Shown here piece after piece: positions 34,205-44,630 of a DNA stretch of 64,000 bases; the stretch's first letter is position 1, and every line of letters begins with the position of its first letter. The DNA comes from Cricetomys ansorgei (taxonomy: Eukaryota > Chordata > Mammalia > Rodentia > Nesomyidae): positions 65,822,501 to 65,886,500 of the forward strand of contig JAMJFZ010000199.1 in the NCBI GenBank assembly GCA_026225945.1. Reading direction: 5' to 3'. The notes under the pieces were generated by a model that saw nothing but the letters and a program-made list of their open reading frames with translations, had not been told where the DNA came from and ran no database searches. Both the position numbers and the translations under genes were made by a program.

Positions 34205-34640
34205 CAGGACTTCTTCGTTTGTTCTGTGTTTGGTATCTTTATCAAATTTCCCTTTCCTCCAATACACTCTCGAGTCCCTAGTATTCAACAGTCCACCATT
34301 CAGAATAACTTTATTTTGGGAAGAAAGACAGGTAGTTGTCTTTATATATTTGTTTATTTCACATAGCTAAATGACAGTGTATTTTGTTGAAAACAATGGA
34401 ATTTCATTCTACCACATGGATAAATAACACTCTACTGTAGATGTACAAGTTTTATTTTCCTATTCATACCTATTTCATTCTATCTCTTGGATAAATAATA
34501 CTTCATTGTAGATGTGTAAGTTTTATTTACCTATTCATTTGTTCAGGGGTTCAAGACCAATTCCATATTTTATCTACTTTGGATACAGCCTGGAAATCAG
34601 GTAGTTGGATGATATGGCAAATATATTCCTTTTTGAGAGT
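34205..34640 (-). mobile_element. Older L1 3' part, antisense
   Basis: Reverse complement of an L1 ORF2 C-terminal region plus 3' flank: CATGGATAAATAACACTCTA equals 'tagagtattatttatccatg', and GTTCAGGGGTTCAAGACCAA/TTCCATATTTTATCTACTTT. More diverged than the Lx copies. Contains a local 71-bp tandem duplication (34401-34542). Confidence 0.6.
34401..34542. repeat. 71-bp tandem duplication
   Basis: Two copies, 34401-34471 and 34472-34542, both starting ATTTCATTCTA. and both containing GGATAAATAA then GTAGATGT...AAGTTTTATTT.CCTATTCAT. Copies have diverged at about a dozen positions, so the duplication is old, and it happened inside the L1. Confidence 0.85.
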
Positions 34641-34737
34641 TATACTTATATACAATGTACCATGTATTATGACTGTATCACCCTCTATTACCTTGGGTTA
34701 TCCTCCTTTCTTTCCTCTGGACCCTTCTTTCAAAATA

Positions 34738-35000
34738 GCTCATGTCACAGCTGGCTGAGGTGCTGAAAATAAATAAATGTTGAGCACTCGGCCCGAGGGT
34801 GGATATCTACGTCATCTTGCCAGGGCCCCCGAACATAATAGAAGAGGAATTGTGAACCATGTAAGAACAGGAGGATAGGGCCAAGAAATCCTTCTGTCCA
34901 TATAGAAAATGACTCTTGCTATCATGATGCATAGCAGCAAGGAGTACAAGGAGTACCTACACAAGATTTGGCTCCTTAATAGAGAAGATTCCAAGAAAAA
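34738..35000 (+). mobile_element. Rodent L1 3'UTR, sense
   Basis: GCTCATGTCACAGCTGGCTG, AAATAAATGTTGAGCACTCG, CTACGTCATCTTGCCAGGGC, TAAGAACAGGAGGATAGGGC, GCATAGCAGCAAGGAGTACA and CTACACAAGATTTGGCTCC follow the upstream part of the rodent L1 3'UTR ('gctgagtgctcagcc ... agagccagaggatg ... ctcacagcagctgtggttacctgcacaagac'). 5' and 3' truncated. Several CpGs survive. Confidence 0.7.
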
Positions 35001-35734
35001 AATCTCTCTATTCTTGAGGACCTGCTAACTGTTAATGGTGAACCTTTTTTACATGAAGCCAGTTACTAGATTTCTTATATTACAGATAGAAGACTTGAAG
35101 TCCAGAAAACAATGGGATAGAGACCAGATTATTTGAGCCCCTATTTCACTCCTTTCTGGCATAGATTATTCTAATTGAATTTCTGATTAACCATTATTGG
35201 AATATTGCTAAAATGTGTATTGATAACCTTTCCCCATAGAATGACTCATTTTCTTGAGCAACTGTATCAATGTTGTGATTATTGAATGATGACCAATTAT
35301 AGGATCACAATCTCCTATAGTGCAACCCAGTCTTCACTTGCTACTCTGTCCTCTCATCTCAATGAGATTTTCAAGGTCATGCCTGTAATGGGCCAACAGG
35401 GCTCTTCCTCTTTATTCTAATTTCTGGAAGAGAAAGACTCAGGGTCTGCTATGTTGCCAAGCTTGATAGGTACAAGCTAGGGATACCACTGTGAATTGAT
35501 TTCATTTGGAATAAAAGTGAAGACCTAGCTACAGCTGTAGAAGTGAGGTCACAAATGAGATACACAGAATCTAGGAATGCCCTACTAGAAAATCAGGACA
35601 GAGAGTGGATGTTCTTAGACTTTCAATACCTAGATGAAGCAAGAACATCCAGTTACACAATTTAGCTCAAGTAATTCTTATCTCATTTCCTACTGTCTAT
35701 CTAATTTTCTGTACTATGTAACAAGTGGAACACA
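35001..35734. other. Unassigned sequence
   Basis: No gene or clear repeat. Confidence 0.5.
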
Positions 35735-36063
35735 GTGGCCTCCTTCATAAATTTGTATTTTGTATCTGTACTCCTATGTGATAGCATTTGGAGATGGGAT
35801 CTTTGGGAAGTCATTAAGCCTTATGGGTGGATCCCTTGCGGTATTCGTTTCTTTCTATGAAGAAGTAATGAAAGTGATTTATCTTAGAGCTTTTTTGATA
35901 AAAGGAGTCCTATGGGCAATATCAGTACTATCTGCAAGACAAGAGGAAGAACTTCTCAGAATCTGATTGTGCTGACTCCTGTTACCAGATTTAAACCCTC
36001 TAGAAACTTAAGCAATCTGAGAAATAAGCAGTTTTAAGCCACTGAACCACTGACATTTTGTAA
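35735..36063 (+). mobile_element. MLT1-like MaLR LTR
   Basis: TGGAGATGGGATCTTTGGGAAG, TTATGGGTGGATCCCTTG, GCAAGACAAGAGGAAGAACT, then CAATCTGAGAAATAAGCAGT and TTTTAAGCCACTGAAC: the order and the ending ('gtgagaaataaatttctgttgttttaagccacccagtttg') fit an old mammalian MaLR LTR. The end merges into the CpG-rich segment at 36064, suggesting that the latter inserted at its 3' edge. Confidence 0.65.
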
Positions 36064-36400
36064 TCGAAACTCGCATTGACTTAAACATCACCTGTGAGTT
36101 CACCCTGATGAGCAAAGTGTTCCAATTCGAACACGCCTGACCGCTAACACTGTACCTACAGTCTTTGGGTTTTGTATTTTTCTAGCTTTCGCTTCATCTG
36201 TAGAATTTTACCAATTAAACAAAACCCTGATTAACTCTAATGCTACCTTAACTCTGTGTTCATCAACATTTATTTGCTGCTTAACTCTCACTGAAACTTT
36301 TTGTTAGCATTCGGCTTACAAGTCAGGGGTAAAGTAGTGAAAGGGTGCACGCCTGAATAAATCTAAGCACAACTTGAATTAAAAAAAAAAAAAAGAAAAA
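36064..36400 (+). pseudogene. Candidate processed-retrocopy 3' end (parent unknown)
   Basis: A segment that ends in AATAAA (36356-36361), 19 bases of spacer and a poly(A) tail (36381-36400, one G), exactly as a retrotransposed mRNA 3' end would. It carries eight CpGs in about 337 bases, far more than its surroundings. Upstream, 36054-36137 is open for 28 codons and ends in TGA (36138-36140), which could be the end of a parent coding region; another frame is open for 69 codons (36098-36304). I do not recognise the parent. It may instead be the 3' end of an unnamed repeat. Confidence 0.5.
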
Positions 36401-36559
36401 TCATCACAAGACTTTGAATATGTTCCTTATCATCCCCCCTCATATTTGTAAATTTGCTCTGCCATACTATAATTAACACCAGCAATAACATACAGGATAA
36501 TATTGAGGTAGCTCACATAGTCATCACTTTGTATGCTTTAAAAATGTTAACATTTATAA
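36401..36559. other. Unassigned short interval
   Basis: AT-rich, no feature recognised. Confidence 0.4.
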
Positions 36560-36720
36560 TATGCTTTAAGCAATTTCAAAATATACACTTCATTATTGAC
36601 AACTATAGTTCTGTTAGTCAACAGAACTATATATATTCTATATAAGTAGCAAAACATTACATTGTACCCCTTAAATATATGATTGTAGTTTTTAGATTAA
36701 AAACTTAAAATAAGTAATTT
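36560..36720 (+). mobile_element. Possible old L1 3' end
   Basis: CACTTCATTATTGACAACTA, then ACATTGTACCCCTTAAATAT and ATGATTGTAG resemble the 3' ends of old L1 elements ('ttgtacaccttaaatatatacaattttta'). It includes a perfect 12-bp hairpin at 36604-36631. Weak call. Confidence 0.35.
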
Positions 36721-36957
36721 GGTATTAAAATAATTAACACACCATTCATAGTCAGCATTGCTTACTGGTTCATCTATGTCATCACATTTAGGATAACATA
36801 TTAGCTCTGCTTTGTCCTTTCTTTCAATAGAAGTGATGAGAGATAGGACTTAAGTCTGTAATGAGCAAAAGTCATAATTTTCTAGGCATGTAGGCTTGAC
36901 CAAGTAATTTCTAGGTGTCAGATGTTCGTCTGCAAAGCAGAAAAACAGAACTTGACC

Positions 36958-37345
36958 TTGGAGGGGGAGATGGCTTAAAACACTTGCTTCCCAAGCATGA
37001 AAACATGTTTGTTTTCCCAGAACCTAAGCATGCTGAGTGGGTACAGTGGCCCACCTGTAATTAGAGTCTCAGAAGATAGGGATTGAGGATATCTAAGTAC
37101 AGCAACCTGTATGACTTGTCATATAGTGGGATCTCAGCTTGATTGAGAGACCTTACAACAATGAATAATGTGGAAGAGCTAATGAGGATGATTAATCTAA
37201 TTATTAATCTATCTTGGGCTTCCACATGCATATTTATACATGTGCACACACTGCATACATGGAAAAGTACCTACTTAGACATATAGATACTACACCCCCC
37301 TATGTAATCTGTCCCCCCACACCACATAAAATTGGAAAAGCAAAG
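36958..37345 (+). mobile_element. B4 SINE
   Basis: GAGGGGGAGATGGCTTAAAA (head), AAGCATGAAAACATGTTTG, a B1-like middle (CCCACCTGTAATTAGAGTCTC; GATTGAGAGACCTTACAAC), and a tail GGGCTTCCACATGCATATTT...TGTGCACACAC, ending in an AAAGC/AAAAC-rich run at 37337. Diverged. Confidence 0.75.
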
Positions 37346-38841
37346 CAAAGCAAAACAAAATTTAACAGGATGACCTTGCATAGTTCCAGAGAAAAGCACA
37401 ATAGATATCATCTCCTAGGACATTTTGAAAAGTTATGTTTTTCTTTCATTTTCTGCCAGTTGTCCAGGGAGTTATCTTGTTTCTAAACCCTCCTCAACAT
37501 CCTTCATCTAAAAAACAGCACTTCTCTCTGCAAATTTCCCTGCCCAAAGTCAGAAAACAAAACTAAAAATACAGAACTCAAAACATATTAATAAGTAATG
37601 CAACCAACAGAAGGGAAAGAAAGAAATACATCCTCCGGCATGTTGTGATAGAAAAGAAAAAGCAATTATCAGAAATGAGAGTGTGTTCAGGATGACTTCC
37701 TTCATTTAAAAAGAGAACGGTCCACTGCCAGCCCACCAAAACACAGGATGCACATCCAGCTGCACAGTGGCAATATGATTTCTCCTGAATTTTATAGCTG
37801 TGATCGATGTGTGACATCGGAATGAATAAAAAGCAAAAAGAAACTGGCTGAAGTTGCGCATCAAACATTCAGTGAGTCAGGTGGCATGCGGTTGTGGTTG
37901 ATAGCACGCATCTGCCAGTTGTGTCATTGTGAAAGGCAGGAGGAGAGTAATGCTGGCAAGAGATGCTGAGCTAGGCCAGGATGGTGTTCACGAGGTTCGA
38001 TGAGGGAGAAATGGAAAGTGGATGCTGTTGGGTCATACATCTTGTAACATAAACCTCATAACAACCTGGGAGTTGAGCTACTCTGTTTTCTTTAACTTCA
38101 CAACCACATGTGTAAGCAACATGATCTCCTTTAAAATACTGGGTTCTGTGACCAGCTATCTTCTCTGAGAGGTGGATTCTAGCAGTGTCAATCTCACATG
38201 ACTTTTGACTCCTAGGAAACAGAAGACGCACTGTCCAAAATTTGCTCTATTCACCAATCTATTTTTGAAAAAAATTTAATCTAAAAAGCAATGGATTTTT
38301 TTTCCACGAGATTATCAACAAGACAAGTCAATATCAATTTTGCCTAAATGAAAAAGAAAAAATAGCATCCTGGAATCTTAGTGCCCTGCACAGTTACATG
38401 TTTAAGTGTTTTAAAAAAGGTTTTATATATCTGCTGTACATATTTTCATAAATTCTGAGATGAAGAAGCTGAAAAGGATCTGTCTGTATCTCCAAGGAGC
38501 TGCTTCTTAGCAAGTGGGGTGTGTGTGTGGGGAGGGGTGCAAACACATATCTATAAAAGCATTTAAGGAATTTTCACAGGAACATTCTGGAAGAAAGTTG
38601 TCTGTCAAGCTTTCTGGAAGAAAGGAATTCTGACATGAGTTTTTGGAGACCTATTTTGACAACAGAGGGAGAAGTTTATCTCTAGGTATTTCTCACCAAC
38701 AGTATGAAGTCTGACTAATAAGGACTCTTTTGAGACTGTTTTGTGAGGCAAGCACCTTGGACATATTATAGACATATAATCAATGTCTTAAGTTGTTCTT
38801 GGAATTTCTTCTCTGTTCCCCATTTCTGGTAATTCATTGTA
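37346..38841. other. Unassigned low-copy DNA, possible conserved noncoding element
   Basis: 37720-38240 is non-repetitive and holds scattered CpGs (GATCGATG, GTTGCGCATC, GGCATGCGGTTG, TCACGAGGTTCGATG). Unusual for the AT-rich, CpG-poor background. Minus-strand frames 37578-37868 and 37971-38231 are not recognised. Confidence 0.4.
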
Positions 38842-38870
38842 GACACGCACACATGCACACACACACACAT

Positions 38871-38902
<32 letters not shown>
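38842..38902. repeat. (CA)n microsatellite with ATGC interruptions
   Basis: ACACGCACACATGCACACAC followed by a pure CA run of about 30 bases after a second ATGC. Old array with interruptions near its 5' side. Confidence 0.97.
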
Positions 38903-38905
<3 letters not shown>

Positions 38906-41329
38906 CAGGCACTAGCGCACAAATGCACACATGCACATGCTCTAAGATAGATTCCTATAAAAGAAGACAATCTGCAAGAGAATCCCATCAATAACAGGGG
39001 CACACACTTTCTCTTTGCTCCATATCCAGGCTTATCTCAAGTATGTGGCATGTTGAAGACTTCAGACCATGAGATAGAGCAACATATAGATCCTGTTTGA
39101 GAAAGAATTGGCCACTCGGTAGTAGTGTCACAGTTTTTGTCCAGCTTCAGCATTCCCCAGAGGGCCTCATGGATACCTGCTGCTGATATTCTTGGTGGAA
39201 TACCACACAGCTTGGCAGTAGAAGAGGCCAATCAGCAGGGGCTTAATTTGGTTGATTCCAAGTGTTCTTAGCATGATTTTAGCGGGATGCTCCTTTTATA
39301 AAGGCAGAAATGTATGTCAGCTGGCTAAGATTCAGAAAAGCCAACTCACATTAACCATTAAGTTTCCTACCTCTTCTGTGCACATTTCACATGAAAAATT
39401 AGCTGACCTTTCTATGATAAATGTAATTTACTCTGAAACTCAGGGGTCAAAGGAAAATATGACATTTGAAATCATCATCCATTAAGCTCAGTGAGGCCAG
39501 AGATAATCTTAACAGGCAACATATGTCATGGAAAATTGACAGGATTTTGACGCATGGTGAGCATTTAGGTAATTTTTTAAAGTATTTTTTGAGCTACTTT
39601 TCAGTTGGAAATTTTGAAAATTATTCTTTTTTTAATGGCCAAGTCAGACAGAAATTGAACCTTGATACCTGAAATATTATTACAATGCTTAGCAGTTAAT
39701 TGTTCTCAAATTCCCTCTTTATCAGCACTTTCCGCATTTAGAGAGATGAATTAGATTCAAGACAAGCCTCTATCGCTTATTCTTTCTATGGCTTTGATCT
39801 AGTCCCTTCAATTTTGCTTTTGTTTTCATTTTTTTTCTTACGCTTTAAAATGGAAAGTCAACAAATACATTTTAAATGTTCATTATATCATTGGGATAGA
39901 TATAATCATTGAGATAGCTATGGAGACTCAGCTATGAAAAGACAGATAAGAGTCTAAAATACCATTGGGAGAATCAACAATACATGATATTATTCCAGAA
40001 ACAGTGATGCTGAGAATATTAACTTCAATTCATAAAGGTAAAGCAACTACTACTATATACATGAGTATTTTTCAGAGCTGTGATTTTTTCCTCGTTTACA
40101 AGCTATGCCATCAGAAAACAGCATCTATTTATTAAGGGGAAAATGTATTAATTAAACAAATAATTACTTAGAGTAAACACTGCATTGGAAGCTCTTTTAA
40201 GTGGTAGGTTCATACTAATAAATTAAAGAGGCATGCACGCTCTTCCTAAGGCCTGCATTATTATTTATATCACTATTCATCTGAAGACCATGTGAAAGTC
40301 TGTTTAAAAATATAAACCAATGTAATTATAAAGGATGGTTCAGGATATCAGACCATGTTCCCACAACTTTATGCTCTCTTTCCCATCATATTGTGTCCTG
40401 TATTCTTGCTAACTTTCTAACTGGACTGTGCCTGCATGTGTGATAGCAACTTTTTTCATGGTTATGAAAGGGAAATAAATATATGTTCACCTAGATTACT
40501 TATAGACTCCATCCCCACCAAGCAAAAGGAAAATATACTTATATAAGCTGAATTCTGATATATTATCAATCTTGGAACAGTCATGCTAAAGATAGACCTG
40601 AAACTTCAGGATATGTGGGTATGCCATAAGTAGTTTTACTGAGGCCTATGAACATTTTTTATACTTGGGAGTCCTTAAAAGTCTCATTTTCCATTTAATT
40701 TGATTACTAAAACAACAACAAAACAAGAGGGTAGAGAAAGTTCATAGCGGCCACAGCAGACAACACAATTTGAATAAGATAGCACCGATGCAACCCTCTT
40801 GTGCTCCCAGCAACACAGCAGACAATTGTAGGGCTTGCTTACACCAAGCCCAAATACAGAGTTGGGACTGAAAGCAGTACTCCCTGTATCCACCCTAGCC
40901 CATGGAAGAGGCACATGCCTTGAAACATACCTGTATCCCTGTTCTAATTCCAGATTCTAATTTTTGCAACTGAGGGAGGATGGAATGTCTATAATCACAT
41001 ATAAGTTAATACCAAGGAAAACGCTTGAACTCAAAACTATAGTTTTACATGTTTTTTTTCTTTTTATAATTTTATCTTCAAAGCTCTCTGATTCTTGGTC
41101 ATGACAAACGCGGCTTTTTGATATGTGGAATTAACATATTTTTTAACGTAAAAAGTCAAAGAATATATGATTGAATACCATAGAGCTATTGACTCTTCAG
41201 TCATCTCTCTCTCTTACATTCATAACATCAAATCTCAATATGAGTCACAGAAATTGAGTCTATGTAAAATTCCTCATGAATAGTTGAATCATTTATCATG
41301 GTTTCTTTACTCCTATCCCTTGATATTTT
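38903..41329. other. Unassigned sequence, part possibly conserved noncoding
   Basis: 39230-39760 is repeat-free by eye and balanced in composition. The minus-strand frames at 39037-39231 and 40684-40914 are unrecognised. No named repeat found in this 2.4 kb. Confidence 0.4.
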
Positions 41330-41715
41330 CATGAGTTTGGTCCAAATTATACTCCCGGTCTCTAGCATTCTCACATGTCTTCATTGTCTGGTTGCAGAGC
41401 ATTCCTGTGTTCCTGAAAGAGATGGGGAGGAAGTCTTGGGGTCAAACTGCCTCCTGTACTGGTAAGTGTATTTGCTTTGGTGTCCCTGTGCCTTTGTTGG
41501 GAAAGAGTTCCAGAGTGGTATCCCACTAGGACCCTGTCTCCTCAGCACAAATTAGCTTTGCTTGTCAACAGTGGATATTGCTGCCTCCTTAATGCTAGGT
41601 TTGTTTTTATTGGTTTCTTCCCTGGCTTACTTCTCCCATTCTTCAGCTAACTTTTTCTAAAACCACTTCCCAAGTGAACTATTTACTTGATAAACCTTGT
41701 TTTAAAGTCTGCCAG
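41330..41715 (+). mobile_element. Possible old MaLR/ERVL LTR
   Basis: CTGGCTTACTTCTCCCATTC, then ACCACTTCCCAAGTGAACTA and TGATAAACCTTGTTTTAAAG TCTGCC resemble the end of old MaLR LTRs ('ccacttcccaagtgaactacttgcactcaaatccttgtctcagggtctgc'). The 5' part is not recognised. Confidence 0.4.
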
Positions 41716-41744
41716 TATACCCCTCCAAAAACAGGCAAGACCAC

Positions 41745-41860
41745 ATTCATACAGCAAACTTACTGAATGCACATATAAGTTAACTCTTGTTCTGAGTCTA
41801 GGGATATGGCAGTAAACAGAACACACAAAATATGTCTTGCGTTTTGTGCACTGAATAAAT
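41745..41860 (-). mobile_element. L2 LINE 3' end, antisense
   Basis: TTACTGAATGCACATATAAG, CTCTTGTTCTGAGTCTAGGG, ATATGGCAGTAAACAGAACA match the reverse of the L2 3' end ('ttattgagcacctactatgtgccaggcactgttctaggcactggggatacagcagtgaacaaaac'). Confidence 0.7.
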
Positions 41861-42079
41861 ATTTATGCACCTCTTCCTTTGCTGCTCTCTAGGCTGAAAG
41901 AGGAAATATAGAAATAAAGGAGCAAATTTAAATTTAGATTTCTGAAGGAATTCAGCAGGTATCAAAACAGGACACATGAGACCTTATATCTGTAGAGCAC
42001 TAAAAAGCAAAAAGAAGACTCTATGCTTAATAGATTAGAAACAAATACTCAGGATACTTCTGCAGGAGTAGTAGGAAAT

Positions 42080-42180
42080 ACTCAAGCTTTCCATTTCACA
42101 GATGAGAAAATTGAGGCTTAGAGACATGATTGAGATGATTAATCCTGCAAATGAGTATAGTGCCTAGTGCTCTGGTGTCC
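42080..42180 (-). mobile_element. MIR SINE fragment
   Basis: TTCCATTTCACAGATGAGAA AATTGAGGCTTAGAGACATG: a good match to the antisense MIR core, followed by AGTGCCTAGTGCTCTGG. Confidence 0.75.
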
Positions 42181-42531
42181 TCTAAGTCTTCTCCACTCCA
42201 CAGGCAGGGCCATTACGGCCTCTGTGATAAGCACACAAAGGCAGCACTGCTTACAAATTGATCACTTCCAGGAATCCTGGTTTGTTACTGAATTATAGCT
42301 TGCTCACCTTCTTTTGAAACAGGCAGATTAGGTCACTGCTGGGAAAAGCTGCTTCCATGGCCCATTGATTTGCTTTCATTGGACATTTCTTTTCCTGGCA
42401 GAAAAGTTTGTCGATGATATTAAGTAAATGTAACTTATCATGCATTACAGCATTTTATAACTCCAGGGAGGTGAATAAAAAAGAGAGAAAATAGCTATTG
42501 CTTAAAATAAGAGTCTCAGATGTCGATGTAC

Positions 42532-42532
<1 letters not shown>
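42181..42532. other. Unassigned low-copy DNA, possible conserved noncoding element
   Basis: Repeat-free and GC-balanced for this window, with SOX-like cores (CCCATTGATTTGC, TTTCATTGGAC near 42361-42385) and CAAATTGATCACTT near 42255. Only a suspicion of regulatory function. Confidence 0.4.
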
Positions 42533-42586
<54 letters not shown>

Positions 42587-42593
42587 TGTGTGT
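42533..42593. repeat. (TG)n microsatellite
   Basis: About 30 TG units with one TATG interruption near 42580. Open frames on both strands across it are artefacts. Confidence 0.98.
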
Positions 42594-44514
42594 AAGGAGG
42601 TTACCATGGAGATTAAATCTATGTTACAGTCTCTGTATGACATAGCCCTAGGATACCAAAGGCTCCTGTGTATCTCTCTGATCATCATGGTACCCATATA
42701 TTGAGACAATTGCATCTACTGATGGCCAGTTGAGTTGATAAACTCTAAGTCCTAGGTTCATTCCAGTTACGGGTAAAAGGTTAATATGGATGGGAAGTCA
42801 ACCCACCTGATGCCAAATGTAAGTAAACATTACTGGAAATATTCTTATTAGTTATTATCATAAACAATGAAAATAAAACAAGGAGAATACCAGCAGCTAC
42901 CCATTCTATTGATCATGTCCTCTGTGTAAGATAATGGATTGCATGTTACATAAAGATTTCATAGATACATGTAAACAGAAGTGTCTTTATTCAATTTTAT
43001 AAATATCTGTGAGAAGAAAAATTATACGATCACCATTGTGCAACAACTTAAATAAAGAGCCTGAATCTAAACCAAGATCTAGAGTTTCCTTCAAGAAAGC
43101 TGTATGTCTTTGTGTTCTCTGAGATTCACCTTGTTGGTGCTCTCTGAAGAGGTGAGCTTATTTCCTGAGTGGGCACTCACTGCTTTGCTGTTATTTCTCC
43201 TCTGAGCATCTCACTTTACCATTAGTGCTGAAACCTTATTCAAAGAATGGCCTCATTGACTGAGGAGTGTTATATTCTACTGGATTAGTCTTCTAAACAC
43301 CTAACTCCTCTTGTGCATCAATCTTGTGCATTCTCTTCTTCTAGTTGTCAAATCAGAGAAAGACTCCCTTCTGACATGTAATATGTATGTCAGTAGACAA
43401 ACAGTCTAGGTTTTGTGTTTTCACTGATGAATGTCAATCGTTGAATAGTTTAAGTCTATATTTCTGAGGATAGAGCCAAACATGCTGCTTTAATCTTGTG
43501 TTCATGTATCACATAGCCCATGAATTAAGTAGCTACCATATGTAAGAATTATACTAAAGAGAAGGGTAAATACATTAAGAAGAATTTATTAGAAAATTAA
43601 AGTATGGTGAATGGAAAATTTGGGGAAAAATTAACTTAAATTTGTAGTGTTGAGAGTTCACAATATGGGGGAAGACACACATGTGGCCCAGCTTTAAAAA
43701 ATCAATAATGGACAAAGGCAGGGAGAACAGAGAATGTAGTAAAAGGCAATTAGTTGCTCAAGAGCACACTCATCCAAACCCATTATTTAGAAACAGGAAA
43801 ACTGGGGGACACTGGAATTTATCAACTCATTCACAGAACTCATAACTGGCTACTTTTATACATAAGCCAATAAGTTATACATAAGTTATACATAAGCCAA
43901 TAACTGTTTGAGTCAATCTGTTCTTCTCTGTAAGATTAAGTCAATTATCTCCTATAGTATTATCAAATAGGACGTGCACAAAAGAAGACCAATCACCCCA
44001 GAAAGCAGGATTGCCTATGAATACACACGAGGCATTAAAAATTTGAAGAAAAGGGACACCTGAAAGTTTCTGTTACTGCTTCAGTTAGCAGAATGACTCA
44101 TATAACTGATTGAGTTGTCAAAATTAAATCTCAACTTCCATAATTATCCATACTTCATGAAGTTTGGTCCACACAACTTTTGACTGACAAGCCAGAAAAA
44201 TAAAACTGAACAATGATCCAGGATTTTACAGATTGGTTTATGTGATTTAACCTTTTCTCTTTTAGGAACCAAATTAAGTGACTTGGGTATAGCTGATCTT
44301 ATCCATCAAAGCATATATACTATTATTCAGATGGTATTATTTAGGTTAGAAATGTTTAAATAATAAAATCAAAATGCAGAAAAGCTATACTATGTACCTT
44401 TGACTTTATACTTTTAGATAGGCATTCCTAAAGCACACAGAATTGTAAATACAATTTAGAAACCTAAGTTTTAGTAAAATGTTTCTCATTGATACTTTAT
44501 GAGATGAATTCACA
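42594..44514. other. Unassigned sequence
   Basis: No gene. A weak antisense MIR-like stretch may lie at 42960-43085. A small tandem repeat with units TTATACATAAG(CCAATAA) lies at 43857-43905. Confidence 0.45.
43857..43905. repeat. Small tandem repeat, unit TTATACATAAG
   Basis: Three copies of TTATACATAAG, the first and third followed by CCAATAA, the middle one truncated to 11 bases. Confidence 0.85.
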
Positions 44515-44630
44515 ATTTTTACATTAAAATAATCTCAATTTTGCAATGAACAAAGTGAAATTTGGCAAGGGGTTATGACCTTTTCACAGTCACACAGATT
44601 GGAGGAGCTAGACATGTTTCAGAAATTTGG
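44515..44630 (-). mobile_element. MIR SINE fragment
   Basis: ATTTTGCAATGAACAAAGTG, GGCAAGGGGTTATGACCTTT, CACAGTCACACAGATTGGAG and GAGCTAGACATG match the antisense MIR ('ttacagatgagg...agaggttaagtaacttgcccaaggtcacacagctag'). Confidence 0.7.

Noticed and set aside
34787..34797. CTCGGCCCGAG palindrome with CpGs, possible regulatory site
   Set aside because: It belongs to a sense L1 3'UTR fragment and needs no separate explanation.
34205..35000. Antisense L1 next to sense L1 3'UTR read as a second twin-primed insertion
   Set aside because: The antisense part looks like an older L1 class than the sense part, so two separate insertions are more likely.
42455..42715. Thr-His repeat frame (minus) and Cys-Val frame (plus)
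   Set aside because: Translation of a TG microsatellite on both strands.
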